Assembly (NCBI GenBank): GCA_013373545.1
Contig: JABXHQ010000103.1
Span: 27,964-91,963 of the forward strand
DNA from: Gammaproteobacteria bacterium
GTDB taxonomy: Bacteria > Pseudomonadota > Gammaproteobacteria > Enterobacterales > Kangiellaceae
Direction: 5' to 3'
Length of the DNA stretch: 64,000 bases
Shown: one piece after another, positions 42,353-52,673 of the stretch
Numbering within the stretch: the first letter of the stretch is position 1
Layout of the letters: the number at the start of each line of letters is the position of its first letter
The notes under the pieces: model-generated
Databases searched by the model: none
What the model was told of the DNA's origin: nothing
What the model saw: only the letters and a program-made list of their open reading frames with translations
Position numbers and translations under genes: made by a program

Positions 42353-42691
42353 TAATCGCTTTACCCACCCGGTGGTGCGCTTTCAAAAGTTACTTCTAGC
42401 GTTGACTTTCACCTCAGTTGTTTTTTGCGAATGCTGAAATGAATCAACGATTTATGGGACTTTTAAACGCATTATTTACAGTTGTATAGTGTCGCAATAG
42501 CGCAGCTTTTTGAGTTTTTAGTGCGCCATCGGATATGCTAGCCGAGAGAGGCCTAGGTATTGTCATCGACAACGCACAAGCTTTATTTATAATGCTTGAC
42601 CGAAATCAAGGTTTAGCGACTGGTCTGAGTGTTCAGGTCCTAACGCACACCTTATAATTGCCGTTAAATTCACACCATTGGGAAGTAAGCT
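42353..42691. other. Intergenic region before gcdH
   Basis: No open frame with coding character. It holds an FNR-like box TTGACCGAAATCAA (42596-42609, one mismatch to TTGAT-N4-ATCAA), 83 bases before the gcdH start, and a GGTCTGAGTG/TTCAGGTCC partial inverted repeat just after it. Confidence 0.4.
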
Positions 42692-43870
42692 ATGTCAGCT
42701 GGAGTTTTATCAAATTGGGATGACCTTTTATTATTAGACGATCAACTGTCTGAAGAGGAACGCATGATTCGTGACTCGGCACGCCAATATGCGCAAGAGA
42801 AGTTGTTGCCGCGTGTGTTAGAAGCTAACCGTCATGAACACTTCGATGTTGAAATCATGCGTGAACTCGGTGAGCTCGGGCTATTGGGGTCAACTATTGA
42901 TGGTTACGGTTGTGCTGGAACAAGCTACGTTGCTTACGGATTAATCGCGCGCGAAGTCGAGCGGGTTGATTCTGGCTATCGTTCGGCCTGTAGTGTGCAG
43001 TCATCGTTAGTGATGTACCCGATCCATAAGTTTGGTACCGAAGCACAGCGCGAGAAATATTTACCCAAGCTGGCCACCGGTGAGTTCATTGGTTGCTTTG
43101 GCTTGACCGAGCCGGATGCCGGATCCGACCCTGCGGGGATGAAGACCCGTGCAAGAAAAGTCGACGGCGGCTATCGAATGACTGGTAGCAAAATGTGGAT
43201 TACCAACTCTCCGGTAGCTGATGTATTTGTCGTTTGGGCGAAAGATGATGCCGGCGATATCCGCGGCTTTGTGCTTGAAAAGGGCATGGAAGGACTCAGT
43301 GCACCGAAAATCGAAGGTAAATTTTCGCTGCGCGCCTCGATCACTGGTGAAATCGTAATGGATGATGTGTTTGTCCCGGAAGAGAACATGTTCCCGGAAG
43401 TTAAAGGCTTACGCGGTCCTTTCAGCTGTTTAAACATGGCGCGTTATGGGATTTCTTGGGGGGCGATGGGCGCTGCTGAAGCATGCTGGCACGCCGCTCG
43501 CCAATATACGCTTGATCGCAAGCAATTTGACAAGCCACTAGCGGCAACACAGCTAGTCCAAAAGAAGCTTGCGGATATGCAAACTGAAATCACATTGGGT
43601 CTTCAGGCATCGCTGCGGGTGGGACGCTTAATTGATGAGCAGCGTTTTGTGCCGGAAATGATTTCGTTAGTTAAGCGTAATGCGTGTGGTAAAGCCCTCG
43701 ATGTTGCACGAATGGCGCGTGATATGCACGGCGGTAACGGCATTAATGATGAGTATCATGTTATTCGTCACATGATGAACCTTGAGGCCGTTAACACCTA
43801 TGAAGGTACCCACGATGTTCATGCCTTGATCTTGGGACGGGCGCAAACCGGCCTGCAAGCTTTCAAATAA
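42692..43870 (+). CDS. gcdH: Glutaryl-CoA dehydrogenase
   Basis: 392 residues of the acyl-CoA dehydrogenase family. FAD/substrate signatures are [14 protein letters not shown] and [18 protein letters not shown]. The catalytic base is in [15 protein letters not shown] (near residue 370). [18 protein letters not shown] and the [16 protein letters not shown] segment fit GCDH rather than other members. It converts glutaryl-CoA to crotonyl-CoA in lysine and tryptophan breakdown. Confidence 0.93.
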   Translation: MSAGVLSNWDDLLLLDDQLSEEERMIRDSARQYAQEKLLPRVLEANRHEHFDVEIMRELGELGLLGSTIDGYGCAGTSYVAYGLIAREVERVDSGYRSACSVQSSLVMYPIHKFGTEAQREKYLPKLATGEFIGCFGLTEPDAGSDPAGMKTRARKVDGGYRMTGSKMWITNSPVADVFVVWAKDDAGDIRGFVLEKGMEGLSAPKIEGKFSLRASITGEIVMDDVFVPEENMFPEVKGLRGPFSCLNMARYGISWGAMGAAEACWHAARQYTLDRKQFDKPLAATQLVQKKLADMQTEITLGLQASLRVGRLIDEQRFVPEMISLVKRNACGKALDVARMARDMHGGNGINDEYHVIRHMMNLEAVNTYEGTHDVHALILGRAQTGLQAFK

Positions 43871-43885
43871 TCACTTTTGAAATCA

Positions 43886-43914
43886 AGCGCTGGCAAGTCT
43901 TGCCAGCGTTTTTT
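43886..43914 (+). terminator. Rho-independent terminator after gcdH
   Basis: CGCTGGCA (43888-43895), loop AGTCT, TGCCAGCG (43901-43908), then six T. Confidence 0.92.
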
Positions 43915-44007
43915 AACTTATTGATTAATGCGCTGATTCATCTTGCATATAAACAAAAGGTTTGTGCTATATTTTAGTAACAACATTTGTTCATAAGATG
44001 GAGCTTT

Positions 44008-44583
44008 ATGATCGATCTCTCCGTGGTGATATTGGCCGGCGGTCCATCCACTAGGCTTGGTGTATCTAAGCAGATGATTCGGTATCGAGATGAGACACTC
44101 ATTGCTCAGTCTTGTCGGCGTGCTTTGCAGTTGTCGCAAACGGTTACGGTGATCAGTGGTGCTAATCGACACAGTGTCGAAGCCGAGGCGCACAAATTCA
44201 AAGTTGATGTGGTTTATAATCCCGATTGGGAGCAGGGGCTGGCAAGCTCTTTAGCATTGGCGGTTAAACACGAGTTTAATTGCAATCGCTTGTTGCTGAT
44301 GAACTGTGACCAACCACTCGTACCCATGCTGCATTACCAATCACTGGTGCAAAAGTCGAACGACCAACAAGATAAAATCATCGCTACCGAAACCAACGAT
44401 CGCTACTGGCTACCCGCGGTGTTTCCGCATCGACTATTTTATGAGTTGACCACCCTTAAAGAGGATGAAACGCCGATTCAGTTAATCGAATCGCACCTTA
44501 CTGAGCTATCGTCGCTGCCATGCCCGCAAGCGGCATTTAGTATTGACAGTCCCGATGATATGCGGCGACTGCGTGAGTCATAA
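44008..44583 (+). CDS. MobA/MocA-like nucleotidyltransferase
   Basis: 191 residues from ATG 44008, with TGGAG 5 bases upstream. The GT-A fold signature is VVILAGGPSTRLGVSKQMIRY, and the metal/substrate motif is LLLMNCDQPLV. Members of the MobA-like NTP transferase group attach CMP or GMP to molybdopterin, or other nucleotides to sugars or acids. No molybdoenzyme gene is adjacent, so the substrate is open. Confidence 0.8.
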   Translation: MIDLSVVILAGGPSTRLGVSKQMIRYRDETLIAQSCRRALQLSQTVTVISGANRHSVEAEAHKFKVDVVYNPDWEQGLASSLALAVKHEFNCNRLLLMNCDQPLVPMLHYQSLVQKSNDQQDKIIATETNDRYWLPAVFPHRLFYELTTLKEDETPIQLIESHLTELSSLPCPQAAFSIDSPDDMRRLRES

Positions 44584-44668
44584 GGGTCTATAATCATTCC
44601 GTATTAGCCATATGCAACCATTTGAAGGTTATCCAAAGGTTGTAATTTATTATGGCGCGCCTTTGCTG

Positions 44669-44674
44669 TATAAT
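44669..44674 (+). promoter_or_regulatory. Candidate -10 box for acnB
   Basis: A perfect TATAAT 122 bases before the acnB start; the -35 region is weak. An imperfect inverted repeat CAACCATTT / AAAGGTTG (44616-44640) lies just upstream and could bind a regulator. Confidence 0.4.
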
Positions 44675-44796
44675 TTAGCACCCTAAATTTTTGCAAGATG
44701 TTGTTGTTTCGAGTGTTTTTTCGCCAAAAAGGGCGCAATCTTGGGATTTTAACGGCATTTTGATGACCAAACCGTCGACATACGAGGATAAAACAC

Positions 44797-47391
44797 GTGT
44801 TAGAAGCCTATCGTAAACATGTTGAAGAGCGCGCTCAGGAAGGCATTCCACCTAAGCCGCTTAATGCTGAACAAACCAATGCTTTAGTTGAATTGTTGAA
44901 AAATCCGCCAGCCGGAGAAGAAGAGTTCCTAGTTGATTTGTTGACTAATCGTGTACCACCAGGGGTTGATGAAGCGGCTTATGTAAAAGCTGGTTTTCTA
45001 TCGGCTGTTGCAAAAGGCGAAGCCGCTTCTCCATTGGTCGACAAAGCGCATGCGGTTAAATTACTCGGCACTATGCTCGGTGGTTATAACATTGCGACTT
45101 TAGTTGAATTACTCGATGACAGTGAGCTTGCGGAATTAGCCGCTGAGCAGTTAAAGCACACGTTATTAATGTTTGATGCGTTTCACGATGTGGCTGATAA
45201 AGCAAAAGCCGGCAACGCAATCGCTCAGCAAGTGGTTGAGTCATGGGCTGCAGCCGAGTGGTTTAAACAAAAGCCAGCTCTGGCAGAAAAAATTACTTTA
45301 ACCGTCTTCAAAGTACCGGGTGAAACCAACACTGACGATTTATCGCCTGCTCAAGACGCATGGTCTCGTCCTGATATCCCATTACATTCATTAGCGATGT
45401 TGAAAAATCCTCGGGAAGGCATCGACGGCAATCCATTGGAAATTATTGAAGAGCTAAAAAAGAAAGGTCATCCAGTTGCTTATGTTGGTGACGTAGTGGG
45501 TACTGGATCGTCTCGTAAGTCGGCGACCAACTCGGTTCTTTGGTGTACGGGTGATGATATCCCTTATGTGCCCAATAAGCGTGCGGGTGGTTATTGCCTT
45601 GGCGGTAAGATCGCACCGATATTTTTCAATACGATGGAAGATGCTGGCGCGCTACCGATTGAGGTTGATGTGACGCAAATGGAAATGGGCGATGTCATCG
45701 ATATTTATCCGTATGAAGGTAAAGTTGAAAAAAATGGCGCAACGATTGCGACATTTGGTTTAAAAACTTCGGTAATGATCGATGAAGTTCAAGCAGGTGG
45801 ACGTATTCCTCTTATCATTGGTCGTGGTTTAACCGCGCGTGCACGCGAATTTCTTGGCCTTCCTGAAGCGGATTTTTTCCGTAAACCAGCGGAAGTTAAA
45901 GACTCTGGAAAAGGCTTTACTTTGGCGCAGAAAATGGTTGGTCAAGCCAGTGGACTTAAAGGCGTGCGTCCCGGTCAATATTGTGAGCCGAAAATGACCA
46001 CTGTTGGTTCGCAAGATACCACTGGGCCGATGACCCGTGATGAGTTAAAAGATTTAGCCTGTTTAGGCTTTACCGCCGACTTGGTTATGCAGTCATTTTG
46101 TCATACTGCGGCGTATCCGAAGCCAGTGGATATTGACACTCAACACACTCTGCCTGACTTTATCCAAAATCGTGGGGGTGTTTCTCTGCGTCCCGGCGAT
46201 GGCATTATTCATAGCTGGCTAAATCGTATGTTGTTACCGGACACTGTTGGTACCGGTGGTGACTCGCACACCCGTTTCCCAATCGGTATTTCGTTTCCTG
46301 CCGGTTCAGGCTTAGTCGCCTTTGCTGCGGCGACAGGTGTTATGCCGTTAGATATGCCTGAGTCGGTTTTGGTGCGTTTTAAAGGTAAAATGCAGCCTGG
46401 GATCACACTGCGTGATTTAGTGCATGCCATTCCTTACTATGCGATTCAAGAAGGTTTACTCACCGTGGAAAAATCCGGTAAGAAAAATATTTTCTCTGGA
46501 CGCATTTTAGAAATTGAAGGTCTGGAGCACTTAACGGCTGAGCAGGCGTTTGAATTATCGGACGCTTCAGCTGAGCGTTCAGCTGCTGGTTGTACTATTA
46601 AGCTTTCTGAAGAATCGGTTGCCGAGTATCTGCAGTCGAATGTTGTGTTATTAAAGTGGATGATTGCCAATGGTTATGGCGACCCACGTACCATCGGTCG
46701 CCGCATTGAAAAGATGGAAGAGTGGTTAGCGAATCCTGAACTAATGCAAGCGGACGCCGATGCTGAATACAGCGCGGTGATTGAAATTGATTTGAATGAG
46801 TTAAAAGAGCCTGTGCTCTGCGCGCCTAACGATCCGGATGATGCGCGTTTACTCAGTGAAGTTGCTGGCGATAAAATTGATGAAGTATTCATCGGCTCTT
46901 GTATGACGAATATTGGTCACTTCCGCGCTGCTGGTAAGTTGTTAGATAAAGTTGAACCAGGCACTTTGGCGACACGCTTGTGGATTGCACCGCCAACTAA
47001 GATGGATCAACACCAATTAATGGAAGAGGGCTACTACAATATCTTTGGCCGCTCAGGTGCACGCCTAGAAATGCCGGGTTGTTCACTGTGTATGGGGAAT
47101 CAAGCCCGAGTGGCACCCAAGTCAACTGTGGTGTCCACTTCGACGCGAAACTTCCCTAACCGTTTAGGTCAAGGCGCAAATGTTTACTTGGCATCGGCCG
47201 AGTTAGCTTCAGTGGCTTCAGTACTAGGCAAACTGCCAACCGTTGAAGAGTACTTATCTTATGCAAATGAGCTCGACAGTATGGCGGGTGATATCTATAA
47301 GTATATGAACTTCCATCAGATGGAAGAGTATCAAGCGCTGGCTAATTCCGTTACTATTCCAGTAGCGAATCAAGTGACGGTTGATGCATAG
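44797..47391 (+). CDS. acnB: Aconitate hydratase B
   Basis: 864 residues, the typical AcnB length, from a GTG start after AGGA. The order is AcnB-specific: a HEAT-like N-terminal domain ([23 protein letters not shown]), swivel domain, then the catalytic domains. [4Fe-4S] cysteines are in [12 protein letters not shown] (near residue 701) and [14 protein letters not shown] (near 760-764). It isomerises citrate to isocitrate and can also hydrate 2-methylaconitate, which links it to prpB/prpC. Confidence 0.96.
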   Translation: MLEAYRKHVEERAQEGIPPKPLNAEQTNALVELLKNPPAGEEEFLVDLLTNRVPPGVDEAAYVKAGFLSAVAKGEAASPLVDKAHAVKLLGTMLGGYNIATLVELLDDSELAELAAEQLKHTLLMFDAFHDVADKAKAGNAIAQQVVESWAAAEWFKQKPALAEKITLTVFKVPGETNTDDLSPAQDAWSRPDIPLHSLAMLKNPREGIDGNPLEIIEELKKKGHPVAYVGDVVGTGSSRKSATNSVLWCTGDDIPYVPNKRAGGYCLGGKIAPIFFNTMEDAGALPIEVDVTQMEMGDVIDIYPYEGKVEKNGATIATFGLKTSVMIDEVQAGGRIPLIIGRGLTARAREFLGLPEADFFRKPAEVKDSGKGFTLAQKMVGQASGLKGVRPGQYCEPKMTTVGSQDTTGPMTRDELKDLACLGFTADLVMQSFCHTAAYPKPVDIDTQHTLPDFIQNRGGVSLRPGDGIIHSWLNRMLLPDTVGTGGDSHTRFPIGISFPAGSGLVAFAAATGVMPLDMPESVLVRFKGKMQPGITLRDLVHAIPYYAIQEGLLTVEKSGKKNIFSGRILEIEGLEHLTAEQAFELSDASAERSAAGCTIKLSEESVAEYLQSNVVLLKWMIANGYGDPRTIGRRIEKMEEWLANPELMQADADAEYSAVIEIDLNELKEPVLCAPNDPDDARLLSEVAGDKIDEVFIGSCMTNIGHFRAAGKLLDKVEPGTLATRLWIAPPTKMDQHQLMEEGYYNIFGRSGARLEMPGCSLCMGNQARVAPKSTVVSTSTRNFPNRLGQGANVYLASAELASVASVLGKLPTVEEYLSYANELDSMAGDIYKYMNFHQMEEYQALANSVTIPVANQVTVDA

Positions 47392-47404
47392 TTAACACTA
47401 TGGG

Positions 47405-47432
47405 AAAAACCCGCTACGGCGGGTTTTTTTTT
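47405..47432 (+). terminator. Rho-independent terminator after acnB
   Basis: AACCCGC (47408-47414), loop TACG, GCGGGTT (47419-47425), followed by a T-run to 47432. Confidence 0.93.
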
Positions 47433-47467
47433 GCCTGAAATAATGACCATTTTGTCGAGCCACTACC

Positions 47468-48490
47468 ATGGACAGTATCAGCAGCTTAAGTATTGGGTTT
47501 TCAATTTATAGTGCAATAGCGCTACTAATTGCTTTTATTTGGTTTATGCCAGTGGAAAATAAACGCTGGCAAGTGACAATCTTTTGTGTGTTGTTTTTGG
47601 GCTTAGTCAGTTTAATTCAATTAAAACATTGGCAATTTATTAGCCAACAGCAACCGCTGTTGGATGACCCGCACTATCGTGGTTTATTGCTTTTTGCGCC
47701 GCCGTTGTTTTATTTTTTTAGTCGCTCTTTGCTGTTTCGCGATTATCGGTTCACCTTAAAGTCCTTTGGGCATTGGCTACTGCCACTGACATTTATTTTT
47801 CTTCCATCCGGTTACGTGATTGTCGCGACCCTTTTACTCGGTTGTGGTTACTGTATGTGGTTGGTGATTGTTATTTATCGGCTGCGCGAAGTTCGCAACC
47901 GCTTTCGCGTGGAGTTCTTTTTTGCCAATGCATTCGCATTGTTAGCGATTATGGTTATGATATTGGGCAGCGCAACGTCGATTATCGATCCTAAGTATTT
48001 CTACTACTGTTATGCCAACGGACTAGCATTCGCATATTTCTTGGTGCTTATTTCATTGCTGGCTTTTCCAAATCTGATTAATGAATTAACCGAAGTTGTT
48101 AACTCGAGTTACCAAAAGAGCACCTTAGCAAGGGTCGATTTGTCTGCAACTATTGAGCGTATGCAGCAGTTATTGCAAGAGGAAAAGCTATTTCAGAATG
48201 ACGCGCTAACTTTAGCCGACTTAGCAGACGCCTTGGCGCTATCAACTCATCAAGTATCGGAGTTAATTAATACCCAGTTTAATATGGGGTTTTCGCAGTA
48301 TTTACGTAACATCCGAATTGCCTATGCCAAGCAACAGTTACTCGAGCAGCCCAAAGCTTCTATTTTATCGGTGGGGCTCGAAGCCGGTTTTCGAACTCAA
48401 TCGAACTTTTATGCTGCATTTAAAGCCAGTGAAAAATTGTCGCCTGGAGAATTCCGCAAGCAACAGTTAAAGCAGCAAAATGGTCAGTAA
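47468..48490 (+). CDS. Membrane-bound AraC-family regulator
   Basis: 340 residues. The N-terminal 200 residues form six or seven hydrophobic helices, and an AraC-type double helix-turn-helix follows (about 235-335: LTLADLADALALSTHQVSELI, ILSVGLEAGFRTQSNFYAAFK, LSPGEFRKQ). A DNA-binding domain fused to a 7TM-like sensor suggests a signal read at the inner membrane. Ligand and targets are unknown; the downstream oxidoreductase/DUF4166 pair is a candidate target. Confidence 0.85.
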   Translation: MDSISSLSIGFSIYSAIALLIAFIWFMPVENKRWQVTIFCVLFLGLVSLIQLKHWQFISQQQPLLDDPHYRGLLLFAPPLFYFFSRSLLFRDYRFTLKSFGHWLLPLTFIFLPSGYVIVATLLLGCGYCMWLVIVIYRLREVRNRFRVEFFFANAFALLAIMVMILGSATSIIDPKYFYYCYANGLAFAYFLVLISLLAFPNLINELTEVVNSSYQKSTLARVDLSATIERMQQLLQEEKLFQNDALTLADLADALALSTHQVSELINTQFNMGFSQYLRNIRIAYAKQQLLEQPKASILSVGLEAGFRTQSNFYAAFKASEKLSPGEFRKQQLKQQNGQ

Positions 48491-48638
48491 AGGTTCCAAT
48501 ATTATCATCTTGTAAGTTTGTAACTCATTGATTTATAAGTGGTAAATATTTATTTGTTCCTAACCTATCAAATAGGAGTCGTGCCCAGACAAGAATTTTT
48601 ATTCTAACACTTGAAATGATTTTGCTACGGAGTGTTAG

Positions 48639-49769
48639 ATGATTCGAGTACTAGTATTAGGAGCCAATAGCGTATTTATTACGCGATTGTTGCAGCGATT
48701 AGATCCCCAATTGCCGCTGCAGCTAATTCTTGCCGGACGTAATTTAGCCAGTTTACGTTGCTTGCGCGCAAAGCTCGCCCAGCGCTCTATTTCAATTGTG
48801 CAAATTGATCTGTCGAGCGCGGATTGGCGCAGTCAAGTTAGCACGATACAACCCGATTTATGCATTAATGCAGCGGGGCCTTATTCCTATCAAGGTCAGC
48901 AGAGTTTCGCGCTTGCGCGTCATTGTTGCGATATCCAAAGCCACTATTTCGATTTGGCCGACAATGCTGAATATGTCAAACAATTCGCGCCGAACCTAGA
49001 CGCAGCGGCTAAGCAAGCCGGTGTGGCTTTGATCAGTGGGGCGAGCAGTGTGCCTGCGCTTAGTTGTGCGGTCATTGAACATTATGCGCGTTTGTTCGAC
49101 CGACTAACCGCTGTCGATTATGGTATCTGCCCCGGCAACCGCACACAGCGTGGCCATGCAACGGTCGCCTCTATCCTAAATTATTGTGGCCAACCAATCG
49201 TCTCCGCTGAAGGTAGTCGGCCGTGCTGTCGCTACGGCTGGCAAGATGTGCGGCGGTACAATTTTAATAATGCCCTGGGCAAGCGCTGGCTTGCAAACTG
49301 TGAGATCCCGGATGTGCATTTGTTTGCTGAGCGTTTTCCGACAATTGAGCGGCTGCGCTTTCAAGCAGGACTTGAACTCAGCTTTTTACATTTGGGCTTA
49401 TGGGGGCTTTCTTGGTTGGTGCGAGTCGGCTTAGTTAAAAACTTGGCTCAGTACAGTCGTTGGATTTGGCGTATTAGCACTTGGTTTATGCGCTTTGGCA
49501 GTGATCGTGGTGGCATGTTTATGGTGCTTCAAGGTCAGCATAAACAGCAACTGAAACGTATTACATGGCAGTTGACCGCACATGATGATCGCGGGCCTGA
49601 AGTACCAACGATTGCACTTGAACTGGCTATAGAGCAATGCCTCGCCGGTAAACTGACGCCGGGCGCGCGCCCATGCATGGGGTTGTTTACGCTGGATGAT
49701 TTTAGCGCAAAAGCTCGCGCCTTAGGCATTGAGTGCGCCAGCGGGGCGTTGGAGGTTGTTGATGAATAG
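48639..49769 (+). CDS. Saccharopine dehydrogenase-like NAD(P)-binding protein
   Basis: 376 residues. A Rossmann start (IRVLVLGANSVFITRLLQRL) is followed by LILAGRNLASLRCLRAKLA, CINAAGPYSYQGQ and HYFDLADNAEYV, as in the saccharopine dehydrogenase NADP-binding family, whose members often have unknown lipid or amino-acid substrates. It overlaps the DUF4166 gene by 8 bases; the two families are often neighbours. Confidence 0.82.
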   Translation: MIRVLVLGANSVFITRLLQRLDPQLPLQLILAGRNLASLRCLRAKLAQRSISIVQIDLSSADWRSQVSTIQPDLCINAAGPYSYQGQQSFALARHCCDIQSHYFDLADNAEYVKQFAPNLDAAAKQAGVALISGASSVPALSCAVIEHYARLFDRLTAVDYGICPGNRTQRGHATVASILNYCGQPIVSAEGSRPCCRYGWQDVRRYNFNNALGKRWLANCEIPDVHLFAERFPTIERLRFQAGLELSFLHLGLWGLSWLVRVGLVKNLAQYSRWIWRISTWFMRFGSDRGGMFMVLQGQHKQQLKRITWQLTAHDDRGPEVPTIALELAIEQCLAGKLTPGARPCMGLFTLDDFSAKARALGIECASGALEVVDE

Positions 49770-50403
49770 CCAACAGCGAATCAACGACCGAGCCGATAAA
49801 AGTGCCGTCAGCTACGCGCAATTATTGGGCGCTGATTGGCAGCGTCTGCATCCAGAGATCAAACAGCGATTCGCGCAAGGTCATGCCGAGACAAATGTTT
49901 ATCAGGGCATTATGCGTTATGTTTATTGCTCACCGCTGGGGCGATTATTGGCTTGGCTATGTCAGTTATGGGGAAACGCGCTGACGCAACGCCGGGGCTG
50001 GCGGGTACCCGTACGAGTAACGGTTAGTTTTGATCAACAAAAAATTGGCATGCGCTGGTTGCGCGAATATTACTTTGCTCCAAACCGAGCGCACCAGGTT
50101 CAGTCGACTAAGCGGGTCATCGGAGAGGGGCTGTTGGTGGAGGATCTAGGCGCTGGTCTATGTATGCACTTAGTGCCGCGCGTGGCTGACGATGCATTGT
50201 ACTTTATCAGTAATGGGTATTCGTTTAGCCTGTTTGGGCGTCGCTACTTTTTACCTAAATGGTTGCAGCCAGGAGAAACTTTGGTGTACCAAAAAGCATT
50301 GCGTCACCAACGGTTCCAGTTTTATTTTCACTTGAAACATCCATGGTTCGGTAAGTTGATTGCTCAAAGTGGCATTTTTTGTGCGCAAAATACTGACGAT
50401 TAG
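49762..50403 (+). CDS. DUF4166 domain protein
   Basis: 213 residues from ATG 49762, with GGAGG 6 bases upstream. [27 protein letters not shown]-like [10 protein letters not shown] and WLREYYF fit DUF4166, a domain of unknown function usually beside or fused to saccharopine dehydrogenase-like proteins. Its end overlaps the convergent fabR stop by 4 bases. Confidence 0.8.
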   Translation: MNSQQRINDRADKSAVSYAQLLGADWQRLHPEIKQRFAQGHAETNVYQGIMRYVYCSPLGRLLAWLCQLWGNALTQRRGWRVPVRVTVSFDQQKIGMRWLREYYFAPNRAHQVQSTKRVIGEGLLVEDLGAGLCMHLVPRVADDALYFISNGYSFSLFGRRYFLPKWLQPGETLVYQKALRHQRFQFYFHLKHPWFGKLIAQSGIFCAQNTDD

Positions 50404-51017
50404 TGCGCAGAGGATTGTTTCTGCCAGGCAGCTGCACCATGAGCAATAAAGCGCAATTGAGTAGTCGTGGTTGCAATCAGTTGTAGACGTTTAACCGGAT
50501 CCGCATCGAGGTAATCAGCGCCGTTGTTAAAGGTGATGGTTACCAGTGCCTCAGCTTGAATCTGACACAGTGCTGGCTCGAGTTGAGTGGATTGCTGTAA
50601 ATAGTCACTTAACTCTACGGTAAAATATTTAACCTCACGGGCAACGGCTTCGCGAAATGATTTCGAAGTACCGCTGCGCTCTCGGAGCAGCAAGCGGAAA
50701 ATATTCGGGTTATGCTCCACAAACTCCATAAAGGTTTCGACTGACACGGCAATAATGCTAATGTTTTCCCCAAACCGTTTGCGAGCGCTGCGCATCAGTT
50801 GACGCAAAGTAACCCCACATTCATCGACTAAGGTGAGGCCAAGCTCTTCCATATCTTTAAAGTGGCGGTAGAATGAGGTGGGGGCGATACCGGCTTCGCG
50901 TGCGACTTCTCGTAAACTGAGGCTAGAAAAGGTTCGATCGGCACTAAGCTGATTGAGCGCAGCGGCAATAATCGCCTGACGCGTCTTTTCTTTTTGCTGT
51001 GCCCGCAATCCTGTCAT
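50400..51017 (-). CDS. fabR: TetR-family repressor FabR (DesT-like)
   Basis: 205 residues. The TetR helix-turn-helix reads [27 protein letters not shown], which is the FabR/DesT version. [30 protein letters not shown] in the ligand domain is also FabR-like. Such proteins sense the ratio of unsaturated to saturated acyl-CoA or acyl-ACP. It is divergent from the desaturase gene, with a strong palindromic operator in between. Confidence 0.92.
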   Translation of the reverse strand: MTGLRAQQKEKTRQAIIAAALNQLSADRTFSSLSLREVAREAGIAPTSFYRHFKDMEELGLTLVDECGVTLRQLMRSARKRFGENISIIAVSVETFMEFVEHNPNIFRLLLRERSGTSKSFREAVAREVKYFTVELSDYLQQSTQLEPALCQIQAEALVTITFNNGADYLDADPVKRLQLIATTTTQLRFIAHGAAAWQKQSSAH

Positions 51018-51127
51018 ATTTAATGTTTCTAATGTTAGCGATGACTAATATTAAACGACGAAATGCCGTGTTAACAAGTCATTAGAACCCGGAAGGGGGC
51101 CTTGTTGTATTATTTTTAGGTCGGCCG

Positions 51128-51156
51128 TTGTAATTTGGCTGATTGACCCATATAAT
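51128..51156 (+). promoter_or_regulatory. Sigma-70 promoter of the desaturase gene
   Basis: TTGTAA (51128-51133), 17 bases, TATAAT (51151-51156). The predicted start point (about 51163) lies inside the FabR-type operator, so a bound repressor would block RNA polymerase. Confidence 0.7.
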
Positions 51157-51192
51157 TTGAGTGTACATGTGTACGCTCAAATTATATGGGTC
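51145..51192. promoter_or_regulatory. 48-bp near-perfect palindrome with FabR/DesT-type operator
   Basis: GACCCATATAATTTGAG (51145-51161) is exactly mirrored by CTCAAATTATATGGGTC (51176-51192). The centre AGTGTACATGTGTACGCT (51160-51177) fits the FabR/DesT operator type AGYGTACA-N2-TGTACRCT. Each arm carries TATAAT, one on each strand. It is centred between fabR and the desaturase gene. Confidence 0.85.
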
Positions 51193-51269
51193 GATTAATC
51201 ATCCGTTGAGCGACATGAATTTAATATTTGCACGATTAATAGTATGCGAATTGATTGGAACAAGTGGTA

Positions 51270-52451
51270 ATGAGTAAACAAGTTTCCGGCTCGGGTCAAA
51301 ACGAGCCAAGCGCAACCGTGGCTAACAAGCCCAAGATTATCTGGTTAAATGTTTGGGTATTTATCTTAACAACACTCGTTGCAGTGGTTGGCGTGCCACT
51401 GTACGGCTATTGGGTTGGCTACGATATATGGCATTGGGTCTTTTTAACGATTGGTATTGGCATTTGTGGAATGTCGATTACGGCAGGCTACCATCGTTTA
51501 TGGTCGCATAAAGCTTATAAAGCCAACCGATTTGTGCGAATTCTCTACGCCCTCGGCGGCGCTTTAGCTGTACAAAACAGTGCATTGCACTGGTCTTCTG
51601 ATCATCGTCTTCATCATGGTCATGTGGATGATAATGACAAAGATCCGTATTCAGCTAAGCGCGGATTTTGGTACTCCCATATGGGCTGGATGCTGCGTGA
51701 GTATCAAGCGCATCGATATAGCGATTATTCAAATGTAAAAGACTTGCAGCAAGATCCAATCGTTATGTGGCAGCATCGTAATTACTTGTGGTTAACCTTA
51801 AGTTTAAACTTTGGTTTGCCAATTGTGCTCGGCTGGTTTTATGGCGATGTGCTCGGAATGCTACTGATTGTTGGATTTTTGCGTTTAGTGATCAGTCATC
51901 ACACAACCTTTTTCATTAACTCACTGGCGCACATTTGGGGCAAGCAAACCTATACCGATAAAAACACCGCGCGTGATAACGGGTTTTTAGCGCTTCTAAC
52001 CTATGGCGAGGGGTATCATAACTTTCATCATTTATTTCAAAACGACTATCGAAATGGTATTCGATGGTGGCACTTTGATCCGACCAAATGGCTGATTAAA
52101 TCGTTGAGTTGGCTAAAATTGGCCAGCGACTTAAAGCGTTGTGATGAAACAAAAATTGAACAAGCCAAAGCGACGATGCTGATGCAACGGAATATTCACA
52201 AGATAACTAAAAAAGCACATCCAAAAGCCGATGAGTTAATCAGTAAGCTGAAAGATGAGTACGAACTTTACTGTCAAAAACTTAGTGAATACTATGCCGT
52301 CAAACGCGATTGGGTTTTAAGTCAAAAGAAACAACTGCAGCAGCAAGTTGATTCCCATGAGTTATTTGAGCATTATCAAAACTGGCGCCGTCAATTGAAA
52401 GACTATCGTAAACATTGGTTAGGCGTTAACCGTCAGCTCTTAGCGGTATAA
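51270..52451 (+). CDS. Acyl-CoA delta-9 desaturase
   Basis: 393 residues from ATG 51270. The three histidine boxes of membrane di-iron desaturases are present: HRLWSH, HRLHHGHVDD (extended HHxHH type) and HNFHH. Four hydrophobic helices precede and separate them. A helical, charged tail of about 100 residues (QLQQQVDSHELFEHYQNW) is typical of gammaproteobacterial members. It introduces a double bond into saturated acyl chains. The divergent fabR and shared palindrome indicate repression when unsaturated acyl chains are abundant. Confidence 0.93.
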   Translation: MSKQVSGSGQNEPSATVANKPKIIWLNVWVFILTTLVAVVGVPLYGYWVGYDIWHWVFLTIGIGICGMSITAGYHRLWSHKAYKANRFVRILYALGGALAVQNSALHWSSDHRLHHGHVDDNDKDPYSAKRGFWYSHMGWMLREYQAHRYSDYSNVKDLQQDPIVMWQHRNYLWLTLSLNFGLPIVLGWFYGDVLGMLLIVGFLRLVISHHTTFFINSLAHIWGKQTYTDKNTARDNGFLALLTYGEGYHNFHHLFQNDYRNGIRWWHFDPTKWLIKSLSWLKLASDLKRCDETKIEQAKATMLMQRNIHKITKKAHPKADELISKLKDEYELYCQKLSEYYAVKRDWVLSQKKQLQQQVDSHELFEHYQNWRRQLKDYRKHWLGVNRQLLAV

Positions 52452-52464
52452 GTCAGCCACTCGT

Positions 52465-52502
52465 GACTGGCTAAAGCATTTACTTTAGCCAGTCATTTTT
52501 TT
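52465..52502 (+). terminator. Rho-independent terminator after the desaturase gene
   Basis: GACTGGCTAAAG (52465-52476) and CTTTAGCCAGTC (52483-52494) form a perfect 12-bp stem with a 6-base loop, followed by ATTTTTTT. Confidence 0.93.
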
Positions 52503-52673
52503 CGCGTTACCATCTATAGCAATGCCCCGATCAAATTTTCTTCAGCTATTTTAAGCCGCTCATTTCACTTTGAAATATTGTTTAATAATGTGAAATTAGC
52601 TGTATTACCCGTCTATGATTTAACGTTATTCTAAGCCTGAATTTATCGCTATTAATCTAAAAAAGGACTTGAA

